DNA of 64,000 nucleotides from Fibrobacterota bacterium (GTDB lineage Bacteria > Fibrobacterota > Chitinivibrionia > Chitinivibrionales > Chitinispirillaceae). The notes below the pieces were generated by a model that worked only from the letters and a program-made list of their open reading frames with translations, searched no databases and was not told the origin of the DNA. Below, in pieces: positions 53,566 to 62,152 of the stretch (position 1 is its first letter; every line of letters begins with the position of its first letter). The position numbers and the translations under genes were made by a program. The stretch spans positions 1 through 64,000 of the forward strand of contig JAEZKC010000059.1 in assembly GCA_023436205.1 (NCBI GenBank), given 5' to 3'.

Positions 53566-53660
53566 CAGAACTTGACCAGCACCTGAATTCATGTTACCAT
53601 TTAGCTGAAATACCGGGCCAATTTCAGGTCCGGTTCTCAGCTGAACAAGAGGTGCAAAGC

Positions 53661-53990
53661 ATGTTTATTGAGACATATTCCAAAGGCAAATATCAGGTCC
53701 TCCGTCTAAAAGATGAAAAGGAAAGAATCAGTGATCTTTCTGAATTGAATGATCTTGTTAATGGCTATGTCAACAGAGGAAAGCTGAATATCGCCGTCAG
53801 CTTTTCTGATGCCAGTTACATCTACAGCGGCGCAATAGCGGTTCTGATCAAATGTCATCAGTTGATCAGTTCCAAAGGTGGCTCGCTTTGCATAATAGAG
53901 CCCAATCCCAGCCTTTTTGATGTCCTGGAGACTCTGAATATTGGTCGGGTCATCAATATCTTCGTGTCGGAAGATTTTCTGCCATCGTGA
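53661..53990 (+). CDS. STAS-domain protein
   Basis: A single STAS domain of 109 residues. The ATG at 53661 is chosen because agaggtg lies upstream and it gives the usual STAS length; a TTG start overlapping the purL stop would add 33 codons of no family character. The strand-helix core is LNIAVSFSDASYIYSGAIAVLIK, with a Ser at the position of the regulatory phospho-site. Its neighbours are purL and the ExbB gene; no link to a kinase is seen. Confidence 0.75.
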   Translation: MFIETYSKGKYQVLRLKDEKERISDLSELNDLVNGYVNRGKLNIAVSFSDASYIYSGAIAVLIKCHQLISSKGGSLCIIEPNPSLFDVLETLNIGRVINIFVSEDFLPS

Positions 53991-54144
53991 TTTGATTCTT
54001 CAATCTTTGCTTCTATACTGAATCCGCACATGCACATATTTGTGTTTCAGGCCGGTGAAAAATTTATTTTCCCAAGGCTGGAACCTTTGCTGGTTTAAGT
54101 CAGCACATCTGATTTCCTTTCATTTTCGATATTGGAGTAAAAAT

Positions 54145-54789
54145 ATGAATTCAGCTTTTGATCTTATGGCAAACTGGTTTCGTTCAGGTGGTCCTTTCAT
54201 GTGGGTTTTACTGTTTGTACTGGCCTGTGCAGTGGCGGTCATGATAGAACGTTTCCTGTTCTTTTTTCTTACCTGCTCCGGCAGCAGTTCAATGCTGATC
54301 TCAAAGATAAAGGAACAGCTTGACAAAGATAAAGTTGAGGATGCCATAGGAACTGTAAGCCGCAGTCGTTCACCGCTGCAGGTGCTTCTTAAAGTGGCTC
54401 TTCAGAGATTCAGAGCTGGTGAACAGATGGATGCCATTCAGGAGAGTGTGGAGGAGGAGGCTATTCAGCAGATTTACAGATATTCTGTTCGTCTGAACTA
54501 TCTTACGATGTTTGCCAATATAGCTACCCTTCTAGGGCTGCTTGGTACCATTACCGGACTCATGCTCTCGTTTTCCTCTCTGGCTTCGGTGGAGGCTGCA
54601 AAAAAGGCTGCCATGCTGGCGGATGGTATTTCGCAGGCGATGATCACCACGGCATTTGGTCTTATCGTCGCAGTTCCCTGCATGGCAGCATATACGCTTC
54701 TGGCCAACAGACAGGCTCGTCTGATTAAGGATCTTGATGAAAGTACGGTGAGGCTTCTGAATTTCATGAAAAAGAAAAGAATTGTATGA
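54145..54789 (+). CDS. MotA/TolQ/ExbB proton-channel family protein
   Basis: A 214-residue inner-membrane protein with three membrane segments (about 20-40, 131-153 and 169-190). The conserved part is MFANIATLLGLLGTITGLML with the channel-lining Thr/Gly region, and AMITTAFGLIVAVPCMAAYT. It begins the ExbB-ExbD-ExbD-TonB operon, whose pump uses proton flow to drive outer-membrane work. The ATG at 54145 follows ttggag; an upstream frame start at 54040 is not favoured. It overlaps the next gene by ATGA. Confidence 0.88.
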   Translation: MNSAFDLMANWFRSGGPFMWVLLFVLACAVAVMIERFLFFFLTCSGSSSMLISKIKEQLDKDKVEDAIGTVSRSRSPLQVLLKVALQRFRAGEQMDAIQESVEEEAIQQIYRYSVRLNYLTMFANIATLLGLLGTITGLMLSFSSLASVEAAKKAAMLADGISQAMITTAFGLIVAVPCMAAYTLLANRQARLIKDLDESTVRLLNFMKKKRIV

Positions 54790-55277
54790 AACTCTCTCTC
54801 TTTCGCTTAGTCAGACCGCCATCTCAAAGCGCCGAATCGCCTGATGTGGATGTAACCCCGGTGATGAATATGTTCATTATCCTGATTCCATTTCTGGTTT
54901 CCATGGCGGTTTTCACACATGTATCCATTATTGATTTTTCAGTACCCGCTCAAATGGGGCAGGGCATGAATGACAATAGTGGAAAACCGAAGTTGAAGCT
55001 TACCGTATTGATAAGTAACACTTTTGTCGGCATAGCTCAAGGAGAAAATCTCCTTGATTCTCTTCCGGTAAGGTCAGGTGTTTTTCCCTTTGATTCGCTG
55101 GAGAAAAGGCTGGAGTACAGAAGGACGCAATCTGATTACCCGGATGAGATTGTTATCGCATCACGGGATAGTGTGGCTTTGAAACACGTGGTGAATGTAA
55201 TGGATATCGGCAGAGCATGCGGGTTTTCAAAGATCGGCATCTCCGGGGCAACCAGTGACCCTGCGAAAGGCAAGTGA
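54786..55277 (+). CDS. ExbD/TolR family protein, first copy
   Basis: A 163-residue protein with one N-terminal membrane segment (MFIILIPFLVSMAVFTHVSI, about 29-48) preceded by PDVDVTPVMN, whose Asp is the conserved proton-carrying residue of ExbD/TolR. The periplasmic part includes KPKLKLTVLISNTFVGIA. Overlaps the ExbB gene by four bases. It is followed one base after its stop by a second ExbD, an arrangement seen in gliding and outer-membrane-energising systems. Confidence 0.85.
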   Translation: MKLSLFRLVRPPSQSAESPDVDVTPVMNMFIILIPFLVSMAVFTHVSIIDFSVPAQMGQGMNDNSGKPKLKLTVLISNTFVGIAQGENLLDSLPVRSGVFPFDSLEKRLEYRRTQSDYPDEIVIASRDSVALKHVVNVMDIGRACGFSKIGISGATSDPAKGK

Positions 55278-55278
55278 A

Positions 55279-55740
55279 ATGCGACTTTCTACATTCAGCC
55301 GCAAAATCAACGAGACAGGCGTTTTTCGACCGCAGCTTACGTCGCTGGTTGATGTCATGACTATTCTGCTTGTATTTTTGATTAAGAGCTTTTCTGTTGA
55401 GAATAATGTTTTCACTCCGCCTTCCGACATCGATCTGCCTCTTTCTACATCCGTTAAACCGCCTCAACCCCGGTGTGCTTTAAATATCACCCCAAAAGCA
55501 ATTTTGGCCGAAGGAAAAACGATTATAGCTTTAGAATCGCTGGAAGATGACTCTCTGATGATAGAGCCGCTCTTTGTTTTTCTCAGGGAGAAGAGGGAAA
55601 TTTGCACTGTAGATTCTTCTGCATCACTACTCATTCAAAGTGATAAAGACGTGCAGTTTTTCGTGCTAAAGAAAGTCATGTACACCTGCTCGAAAGCGGG
55701 AATCGAGAACTTCTCCGTTCTGGTGATCAGGGAGCACTGA
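55279..55740 (+). CDS. ExbD/TolR family protein, second copy
   Basis: A 153-residue protein; start at 55279, one base after the previous stop, with gaaagg upstream. The membrane segment is LVDVMTILLVFLIKSF (about 22-38), with Asp in the conserved place (TSLVDVMT). The periplasmic part ends in a small alpha/beta domain (FFVLKKVMYTCSKAGIENFS). Its two-copy arrangement suggests a heteromeric pump with the first ExbD. The TonB-like gene begins two bases after its stop. Confidence 0.85.
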   Translation: MRLSTFSRKINETGVFRPQLTSLVDVMTILLVFLIKSFSVENNVFTPPSDIDLPLSTSVKPPQPRCALNITPKAILAEGKTIIALESLEDDSLMIEPLFVFLREKREICTVDSSASLLIQSDKDVQFFVLKKVMYTCSKAGIENFSVLVIREH

Positions 55741-55742
55741 GC

Positions 55743-56555
55743 ATGGAAAAACAACCCCGCATTACAGATCGGGAGGTAAGCCTTCCGGAAAAGTTTTTCC
55801 CCGGTTTGCTTTTAATTTTCATTCTCATTTTCGGTATTATCGGGACCATACTTTTCATAAAGGGTGACCAACCCGACCTGGCCGCAGTGCGTTCTGACCG
55901 GGAGATCGGGACAAAGTTCATTATTGAGCAACCAAAACCAGTAAAAAGCGAGATGATTTCTCCTCCTGCACCGCAGAAGAAAGTGGAAAAGAAAAAAAAT
56001 CCAGAACCGATTGACCTGACAAAAAAAGAGGTGGAAAAGCCTGAACCTGAAATTGAACCGGAGCCTTCGGCTGCTCCTCCTGAAGAAGAACCGAGAAAAG
56101 TGAGAAAAGTTTACGGATTAAAAAATGTGTACTCTCAGGGACTGGGCAGTGGCGTCAGTTCAGAAGATGCAGTTGTGGGGAAGCTCGGAAATACTCTGAA
56201 TAAAGAATTCGATACCTTAACTGCCGATACCGAAGATTTGAAAGCTAAAAAGGTTATTTCCATCGCAACAGTCGATAAACAGCCTCGTCTTAGGGATGAT
56301 TTCAAGCACATGAAACCTGTTTACACAGAAGAAATGCTGGCGAATCGCGTTGAGGGTGTTGTGAAAGCAAAAATCCTGATCGATGTGGATGGGAAAGTAA
56401 AGAATGTCCTTGTATTGAATGATTTAGGTTTCGGGTCTGAAAAAGTAGCATCAGATTATATGCTGAAACTCGAATTTGAACCCGCAACCAAGAATGGCGA
56501 ACCGGTTGCGGTCTGGAAAATTTTCTCCATACGATTCGAAATAATCTCCGGCTAA
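55743..56555 (+). CDS. TonB-family energy transducer
   Basis: A 270-residue protein with an N-terminal membrane segment (FFPGLLLIFILIFGIIG, about 18-36), a proline-, lysine- and glutamate-rich periplasmic region (about 60-115, PIDLTKKEVEKPEPEIEPEP), and a C-terminal TonB-like domain (about 190-268) with GVVKAKILIDVDGKVKNVLV and DYMLKLEFEPATKNGEPVAV. It closes the ExbB-ExbD-ExbD-TonB operon. The operon may drive T9SS, TonB-dependent receptors or gliding; the sequence does not say which. Ends 3 bp from the convergent beta-helix gene. Confidence 0.87.
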   Translation: MEKQPRITDREVSLPEKFFPGLLLIFILIFGIIGTILFIKGDQPDLAAVRSDREIGTKFIIEQPKPVKSEMISPPAPQKKVEKKKNPEPIDLTKKEVEKPEPEIEPEPSAAPPEEEPRKVRKVYGLKNVYSQGLGSGVSSEDAVVGKLGNTLNKEFDTLTADTEDLKAKKVISIATVDKQPRLRDDFKHMKPVYTEEMLANRVEGVVKAKILIDVDGKVKNVLVLNDLGFGSEKVASDYMLKLEFEPATKNGEPVAVWKIFSIRFEIISG

Positions 56556-56558
56556 TCT

Positions 56559-57632
56559 TTATTCACCGATAAAATCAGGTCCGCCCGAAATCCCCATTGT
56601 ATTCAGTGATCCATCCGAATTACAGAACTTTTTGGAAGGATTTCCAGCATTGAGGCAGGGAGAGTATTTGGAAAGAGTATACCGGTCATTTGTATTTTTA
56701 AGTGGTTGAAGTGGAACGCCAGGTCTTTTGGAATTCACTATTTCAGTCAGAGTCGGGTCTTTGACCTTTGATTTGTCTGTAGGAAGATTAACATCCAGTT
56801 CAATTGCTCTGTTTTCAGATGGTGATCCGGCGAAAACGGGATCCATTATCAGATTGCCGTATCTATCAGTGGAATCTTTATTCTTATTAACCCTCGATAA
56901 GATTCCAAATTCAGGATTGCAGTCAAGAAAGTTACCGTCTTTATTCCCGAAAATACAGTTGAATTCGAAATCAATTTTTGATCTCATGTCACACCAGAGA
57001 CCGAGGTTGTTGTTGAAAGCTAAAATACTGTTGCTGATCTTCGGGTTACTTAGTTCAATTTTAACGGCTGCCGTGAAATTTCGAACCATTATACAGTTGG
57101 AAATTCTTGCGGCTCCTCCTGAAATGCAGCTTACTGCCAGATTGTTGTTTTCAAAAAGAGTATTGCGTATAAGAGGGCTGCAGCTTTGTACAGTAAGGGC
57201 CGTGGATGCTCCTGAAATTTCTGTAAAAGCAATTTCTGTATACTCATCAATGGCGCGGTCCAGTACAATTCCTCTCCAGTTGAATTTGGAAAAGCCAGGG
57301 TTGCGGGGAATGAATTTTATTGGTTTATCCTTTCTTCCAACACAGCTGAATGCCCCCTGAATTTTAAGAGAAATCAATGAAGAGTCAGATTTGTCAAATT
57401 GAGGTAGGGAATCGCTGTTTCTCTTGGGTTCTTCAATGATGATGACTGTTCCCGGAGAAATCACCAGGCTGGCCAATTCAGTAACCAGTATATCGCCTGT
57501 AATTACAAACGGACCATCTTCAGCTGACCATCGTGTGTCTTTGTCAATAATTCCCTGTATCTGCTTTTCTGCAAAAGTCAAATTCAGCATGAAAATGATC
57601 AACAAAAATGAAATTATGAGTTTTGCTTTCAT
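56559..57632 (-). CDS. Secreted right-handed beta-helix protein
   Basis: A 357-residue exported protein with a signal peptide (LIISFLLIIFMLNLTFA) and a repeating beta-helix region (about 110-260) with INGASTALTVQSCSPLIRNT-like turns, NNLAVSCISGGAARISNCI and NPKISNSILAFNNNLG. The C-terminal motif YSPCLNAGNPSKKF is typical of such 'parallel beta-helix' surface proteins. Possible polysaccharide lyase or adhesin role, not proven. It is co-translated with the upstream regulator gene by a four-base overlap. Confidence 0.75.
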   Translation of the reverse strand: MKAKLIISFLLIIFMLNLTFAEKQIQGIIDKDTRWSAEDGPFVITGDILVTELASLVISPGTVIIIEEPKRNSDSLPQFDKSDSSLISLKIQGAFSCVGRKDKPIKFIPRNPGFSKFNWRGIVLDRAIDEYTEIAFTEISGASTALTVQSCSPLIRNTLFENNNLAVSCISGGAARISNCIMVRNFTAAVKIELSNPKISNSILAFNNNLGLWCDMRSKIDFEFNCIFGNKDGNFLDCNPEFGILSRVNKNKDSTDRYGNLIMDPVFAGSPSENRAIELDVNLPTDKSKVKDPTLTEIVNSKRPGVPLQPLKNTNDRYTLSKYSPCLNAGNPSKKFCNSDGSLNTMGISGGPDFIGE

Positions 57633-58573
57633 ACAGTGGGGTCAGCGTCCTTGAATTTTTGGTAAAGAGCAAGTTTCATCCATCCTGGATTATTCAATCG
57701 CAGCAGAGACCGGGAGAACGGATGTTCAATTTGACAATTTGAGAGTCTTTTTTCAAATGCCAGAAATCCCTCATTCATCAGTTTATCAGTTATTTGACTA
57801 TGAACATCCCGAAGATCGCATTGAAGATAAAGAGCCCACAAGTTATCTCCGTTTATAAGAAAGAAGGTGTCATCCCTATTGATCATGGATGGGAAGAGTT
57901 CTGCGGCTTCGGTAGCCAGACTGAAGAGGCCAGAGTGGAAATCCGGAAAATCTTTAAAAGCCCCTCTTAGGAGAAAACGCAGATATCTGCAGTAATTTTC
58001 GAATTCATCCGCATTTTTCAGATAAATTTGACCATTTCTAAGCTCCACAAATTCCCTGCTGCACAGGTTTTCGAGCATGGCGGCTGTTTTAAGATAAGTT
58101 GAACCGAGCAGCTGCACCAGCTTCAGTTCTGCCACCTTCCACATAAGAGGCTTGTTTTTTGCCTCATTGAATAGGTATCCTAAAGTCACAATCAGTGCAG
58201 CCCCCTGCCGTTCAGAACTTACAGCTTCGATTTTGGAGTTGGTCTGGCGCAATTTCTGGCTTAATATTTTCACCATGGTATGAAACCACTGCGGAACACC
58301 TTTGATCCTGTCTTGAATGCTTTCGGCTTCAATCTGCACCACCGTGCAGTCTTCCAGAACTTTTGCTGATGCACTTCTCGGCTTACCTTCGATAAGTGCC
58401 ATTTCCCCCAGAACTGCTCCTTTTCCCAAAATGGCAAGATCAATTTCCTTGCCGTTGATTCGTTTGTACACCCTTACTTTTCCAGCCTGGAGCACGTAGA
58501 GTTCACGGGAACGATCATTTTCATGAAACAGATACTGTCCACTTTTTATGGTGCGGGTGACAGGTTTCATCAT
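57629..58573 (-). CDS. Cyclic-nucleotide-binding (Crp-like) regulator
   Basis: A 314-residue cytoplasmic protein. Residues about 10-120 are a cNMP-binding domain (YVLQAGKVRVYK, ILGKGAVLGEMALIEGKPRSASAKV: the phosphate-binding cassette GEMALIEGKPRSA is intact with the conserved Arg). The middle part, about 155-200, may be a winged helix (LVQLLGSTYLKTAAMLENLC), and the last third is of unknown type. It could be a transcription factor that responds to cAMP or c-di-GMP. It is co-translated with the beta-helix gene. Upstream agg precedes the ATG pair. Confidence 0.8.
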   Translation of the reverse strand: MMKPVTRTIKSGQYLFHENDRSRELYVLQAGKVRVYKRINGKEIDLAILGKGAVLGEMALIEGKPRSASAKVLEDCTVVQIEAESIQDRIKGVPQWFHTMVKILSQKLRQTNSKIEAVSSERQGAALIVTLGYLFNEAKNKPLMWKVAELKLVQLLGSTYLKTAAMLENLCSREFVELRNGQIYLKNADEFENYCRYLRFLLRGAFKDFPDFHSGLFSLATEAAELFPSMINRDDTFFLINGDNLWALYLQCDLRDVHSQITDKLMNEGFLAFEKRLSNCQIEHPFSRSLLRLNNPGWMKLALYQKFKDADPTV

Positions 58574-58620
58574 TTCGCCTGTTGGTTTTAAATTACAAAC
58601 GCGCAGTTCTAAGTAAGTCG

Positions 58621-58648
58621 TTGTGAATTATTATATATATTGTATATT
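58621..58648 (+). promoter_or_regulatory. Candidate promoter of the lipoprotein gene
   Basis: ttgtga (58621-58626) and tatatt (58643-58648) are 16 bases apart in a very AT-rich stretch. The -10 matches at five of six and the -35 at four of six bases. The predicted start near 58656 leaves a ~25-base leader before the ATG at 58681, with aaggag in it. Confidence 0.4.
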
Positions 58649-58680
58649 CTAGGGTTTTGAAGTGCAAGGAGAAGCTTAAA

Positions 58681-59484
58681 ATGAGATTTCTTTTCTGTTT
58701 TTTATCCTGGTTTTTATTGGGTTGTATACTTTTAGTCGGATGCGGAGGCAAAGAGAAGGCTTTCGTGGACCTTGACTATACAAAGGCCGAATCCTGGAAA
58801 TATCTTATAGGATCGGATATCTATGGTCTGGTGGCCAGTCAGGATTCCCAGCAATCGTACAGTGGCTCCTTTAGAGCTTATCTTGAGGGCATTGAAGGAA
58901 GTAATGACGGACAGATGCAGTTCAGAATGAAAGATGTCAAGGTTGTGGCTGGATTTCTCAATGATGATGAGTTGACGAGTCTTCAGAAAAGACTCGCCGA
59001 GCTCACCGTTTCATTATCTCAGTCAGAAGGTGTGAAGATTAGTGATACGCTCGATATACCAGCCATTCCTGCCGGTGGATGGGATGTACTCAGAAGTGTT
59101 GCAAGAGTTCTTCCCGTACTGCCGGGTGCAGAAATGGCTGTCGGTTCATCCTGGGAGCGTGAACAGCAGTTCCCTTTGCATCTCAAGCAGGGAAGTGCCA
59201 CTGGTCTGCTGTATCAGGTATTCAGGCTTGACAGCATCACTCATCCCACTGCAGGGAAAACCTGTGCGGCTCTCAGTTGGGTTTTCACCTATCGAGTTTC
59301 ACTGCAAAATGACAGCATTCCCCTTGCCAGAAGTGTTCCTCTGTCAGGTTCTGGTCTAGGGAATGCCATTGTTGATGTAGATCAAAAGCTGATATTGAAA
59401 TCAAAAGCAAGCCTCCAGATGTCACATGCCGGAGATTCACATATTGAATTCAGTGAAACTGTGCATCTGGAAAATATTCAGTGA
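58681..59484 (+). CDS. Lipoprotein of unknown function
   Basis: The ATG at 58681 has aaggag 11 bases upstream and opens a signal peptide (FCFLSWFLLGCILLVGCGG); the lipobox LVGC places the acylated Cys at residue 21. The 267-residue protein is mostly beta-rich (SGSFRAYLEGIEGSNDGQMQ, DTLDIPAIPAGGWDVLRSVA) with no recognised domain; the pattern resembles DUF-type outer-membrane assembly-associated lipoproteins but no claim is made. Convergent with the C39-like gene, only 5 bp from it. Confidence 0.68.
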   Translation: MRFLFCFLSWFLLGCILLVGCGGKEKAFVDLDYTKAESWKYLIGSDIYGLVASQDSQQSYSGSFRAYLEGIEGSNDGQMQFRMKDVKVVAGFLNDDELTSLQKRLAELTVSLSQSEGVKISDTLDIPAIPAGGWDVLRSVARVLPVLPGAEMAVGSSWEREQQFPLHLKQGSATGLLYQVFRLDSITHPTAGKTCAALSWVFTYRVSLQNDSIPLARSVPLSGSGLGNAIVDVDQKLILKSKASLQMSHAGDSHIEFSETVHLENIQ

Positions 59485-59489
59485 TTTTA

Positions 59490-60353
59490 TCATTTGAGCA
59501 CTAGCGGTGATGAATTAACCAGTGATGGCATTTTAATGAAAACCGCACCATCGATAACTCCGTACGATCTTGACGAGAGTTTAAAACCCAAGTGGTTCTT
59601 TGCATTTCTTGGTAGTCCCTTCAGAGGCCCTTTCAGTTTTCCTGTTTCCAGCTGCTGAAGCTTTACATAATCACTTCTGGTTTTTCGCGTTTCAGGGTCG
59701 TGCACAATGATGGTTGAAGAATCTGTTTCTTTTCCGTCAAAACCATATCCGACCAGTGTCACCCAATGGCCTCCGGTTCTGATATATTCGTTTTTCTCCG
59801 GATCGAATCTGTACCATCCGTAATTCAGAAGCACTGCATCATTTGTAAGTAGAGCTCTTCTGATAGATTCCAAATCCACTACCTGGCCGCTTGCTTTGAA
59901 CTCATTTGACACACTTCTCCATCCCAAGTGATGGATCTTTACATTGTTAATACCTTTGTCTTCAAAGAACTCTTTTAGACTTCTGCATACCTGAGCTGGC
60001 CCGGTTCCTTTGGTGCCGGTATTGAAATATTTAGGGGAACCAAGTTGCTTTATGAGATCATATTGGGTCTGGTCAGTGAGTACTTTGCTTCCCAGGATAT
60101 CATAACCTCTTTTATTTAGATACATAAGCACATTGGAGACTGAAGTGGGGGCACAGTACATCGATCCGCCTCCAATGAATCCGCCAAATGCCTTGTCTCT
60201 TTGATAGTAGTCGGGAATGGAATCCATGCGCTGAGTAAACTCACGAGGGAGATCGGTCCGCTGGAAATCTGAGAATCCATCATCATACGAATTGGCAATT
60301 CCAAAATCACAAAACATGAAGGTAAGTGAAAAAAGAACCAGTAAATATCGCAT
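59490..60353 (-). CDS. Secreted C39-like (papain-fold) peptidase
   Basis: An exported cysteine peptidase-like protein. The ATG at 60353 has ggag upstream and gives a signal peptide (YLLVLFSLTFMFCDFGIA); an alternative ATG at 60380 would add nine residues. The catalytic Cys is in MYCAPTSVSNVLMYL near residue 65 and the His in TGGHWVTLVGYG near 198, followed by the Asp in IIVHDPE. There is no ABC transporter fusion, so it is a stand-alone enzyme and not a bacteriocin exporter. A substrate is not suggested by the neighbours. Confidence 0.78.
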   Translation of the reverse strand: MRYLLVLFSLTFMFCDFGIANSYDDGFSDFQRTDLPREFTQRMDSIPDYYQRDKAFGGFIGGGSMYCAPTSVSNVLMYLNKRGYDILGSKVLTDQTQYDLIKQLGSPKYFNTGTKGTGPAQVCRSLKEFFEDKGINNVKIHHLGWRSVSNEFKASGQVVDLESIRRALLTNDAVLLNYGWYRFDPEKNEYIRTGGHWVTLVGYGFDGKETDSSTIIVHDPETRKTRSDYVKLQQLETGKLKGPLKGLPRNAKNHLGFKLSSRSYGVIDGAVFIKMPSLVNSSPLVLK

Positions 60354-60530
60354 TTTTCTCCGAAACGGTTGATTGTACATAGCTCGTGTCTCTAAAAGGA
60401 GAGATCAATGTAAGTCGTTATTAGTTGCCAGGTTAAAGGGAATTTTCCGGTCTGCTGAATATGAATGCCGCAAAAAAGTGTATGCATCCGGCCTGCAGCA
60501 GTGCTAAATTGTTTAGAGGAGGATTTATTC

Positions 60531-62150
60531 ATGGTACGCATTTTATTGTTGTTTTCAGTATTAATACCCTTCACTATTCAAGCTGCACAGTGGCAGCTAA
60601 TGTGGGCTGATGAATTTGATTACCAGGGATTGCCCGATCAGAGCCGCTGGGGGTATGATGTCGGGGGGAGCGGATGGGGTAATGAGGAGCTCCAGTACTA
60701 CACTTCGGAGCGAAGTGAAAATGCCCGGGTTGAAAACGGGTATTTGCTGATCACTGCCCGAAAGGAAGTTTATGGAACAAACAACTACACATCTGCCCGT
60801 TTGGTGACTAAAAACAAGGGCGACTGGCAATATTGCAGGGTGGAGGTTAGAGCAAAGCTTCCAAGAGGAAATGGGACCTGGCCGGCTATATGGATGCTTC
60901 CGACTACCAATGCTTATGGTGGATGGCCCTCCAGTGGAGAAATAGATATCATGGAAGCTGTGGGGTATGATACTAACCGTGTCTTCTGTACCGTTCACAC
61001 AGCCGCCTATAATCATAAAATCGGAACTCAGAGAGGTGGTAATCGAAAAATTTCAGATGCATACGATCAATTCAATATCTATGCGATGGAATGGTGTGAG
61101 GACAGTGTCCTGTTCTTTGTAAATGATGCTCGCGTTTTCGCATTTGGAAAAGAAACATCCGCCGGATTTGATAAATGGCCTTTCGACCAGAATTTTCATC
61201 TGCTTTTAAACATTGCTGTTGGAGGAGCCTGGGGGGGAGTTCAGGGTGTTGATGAAAATGTATTCCCTCAGCAGATGGTTGTAGACTACGTAAGAGTATA
61301 TGAAAAGCTTCAGGACCAGGACTGCCTTTTGACAATGAATACGCTGGGTTCGGGGAGTGTTATTCAGGTTCCGTCTGCAGCCATCTATACTCCCGGATCG
61401 AGTGTGATGCTTACTGCTCAACCGTATGAAGGATGGGTGTTCCGGACCTGGGCAGGGGATATTTCCGGCAGTGAAAATCCTCGAGAGCTCCTAATGACCA
61501 GAGATAGAAATATTACTGCCGTGTTTGTGAGAAAGGGAGAGTTGGTGTACAATGGTGAATTCAGCCTTTCAATGGAGGGGTGGAATGTATTAGGGGCATA
61601 CGAAGGAGCAGTTGCCAAAGCTGTGGTTGATGAAAACGGGTGCCGGGTGGAGGTTTCTGCCTCCGGGCACAGTGATTGGACCGTGCAGCTAACTCAAAGT
61701 GGCATTCCGCTTACGGCTGGGGCTGGCTACACACTTTCTTTTGATGCATGGACAGATAATCCGGGACCTCAGCTTACGGCCGGGGTAAACATGGATAAGG
61801 CCCCCTGGACACCATATCATAAAGGAAGTTTTCTTTTGAGTTCGACACCTCAGACTTTTATCTATAAATTCACCAAGGCATCTCCTGGCGATGATAGTGC
61901 CCGGGTGGAATTCGATCTGGGGCTTTTTACCGGAAATGTTTACATAGATAATATCAGCTTGACTAGGGATGATTTTCTCACTCCTGTTAGTGGGAGATTT
62001 AAAGGTGTTCGCTTTCAGTCGAAATCTGAAGTGAAGTTTTTTGATTTGCGGGGAAGACAGTACCCTTCAGTAGAAAAGAGAATGCGGGTGTCCGGTGTTT
62101 TATTAAAAGTGAAAGACGGGCAAATCCTTCGTGTGCCAGTTCTAGAATAG
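60531..62150 (+). CDS. GH16 beta-glucanase with accessory domains
   Basis: A secreted endo-beta-1,3(4)-glucanase-type enzyme. The ATG at 60531 follows gaggagg and begins a signal peptide (ILLLFSVLIPFTIQA). The 539 residues have a GH16 domain at about 20-265, with the catalytic motif EIDIMEA (Glu137 nucleophile, Asp139, Glu142 acid/base) and NGTWPAIWML before it. After a ~15-residue link comes an InlB-like divergent repeat (YEGWVFRTWAGDISGSENPR, about 305-345), then a CBM4/9-like carbohydrate-binding domain at about 350-495 (WNVLGAYEGAVAK, GLFTGNVYIDNISLTR). The last ~45 residues hold only part of a sorting tail (VKFFDLRGRQYPSVEK). Confidence 0.9.
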   Translation: MVRILLLFSVLIPFTIQAAQWQLMWADEFDYQGLPDQSRWGYDVGGSGWGNEELQYYTSERSENARVENGYLLITARKEVYGTNNYTSARLVTKNKGDWQYCRVEVRAKLPRGNGTWPAIWMLPTTNAYGGWPSSGEIDIMEAVGYDTNRVFCTVHTAAYNHKIGTQRGGNRKISDAYDQFNIYAMEWCEDSVLFFVNDARVFAFGKETSAGFDKWPFDQNFHLLLNIAVGGAWGGVQGVDENVFPQQMVVDYVRVYEKLQDQDCLLTMNTLGSGSVIQVPSAAIYTPGSSVMLTAQPYEGWVFRTWAGDISGSENPRELLMTRDRNITAVFVRKGELVYNGEFSLSMEGWNVLGAYEGAVAKAVVDENGCRVEVSASGHSDWTVQLTQSGIPLTAGAGYTLSFDAWTDNPGPQLTAGVNMDKAPWTPYHKGSFLLSSTPQTFIYKFTKASPGDDSARVEFDLGLFTGNVYIDNISLTRDDFLTPVSGRFKGVRFQSKSEVKFFDLRGRQYPSVEKRMRVSGVLLKVKDGQILRVPVLE

Positions 62151-62152
62151 GA

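Noticed and set aside
53562..53660. TTG start for the STAS gene overlapping the purL stop
   Set aside because: The extra 33 residues show no STAS character and the ATG at 53661 has its own binding site.
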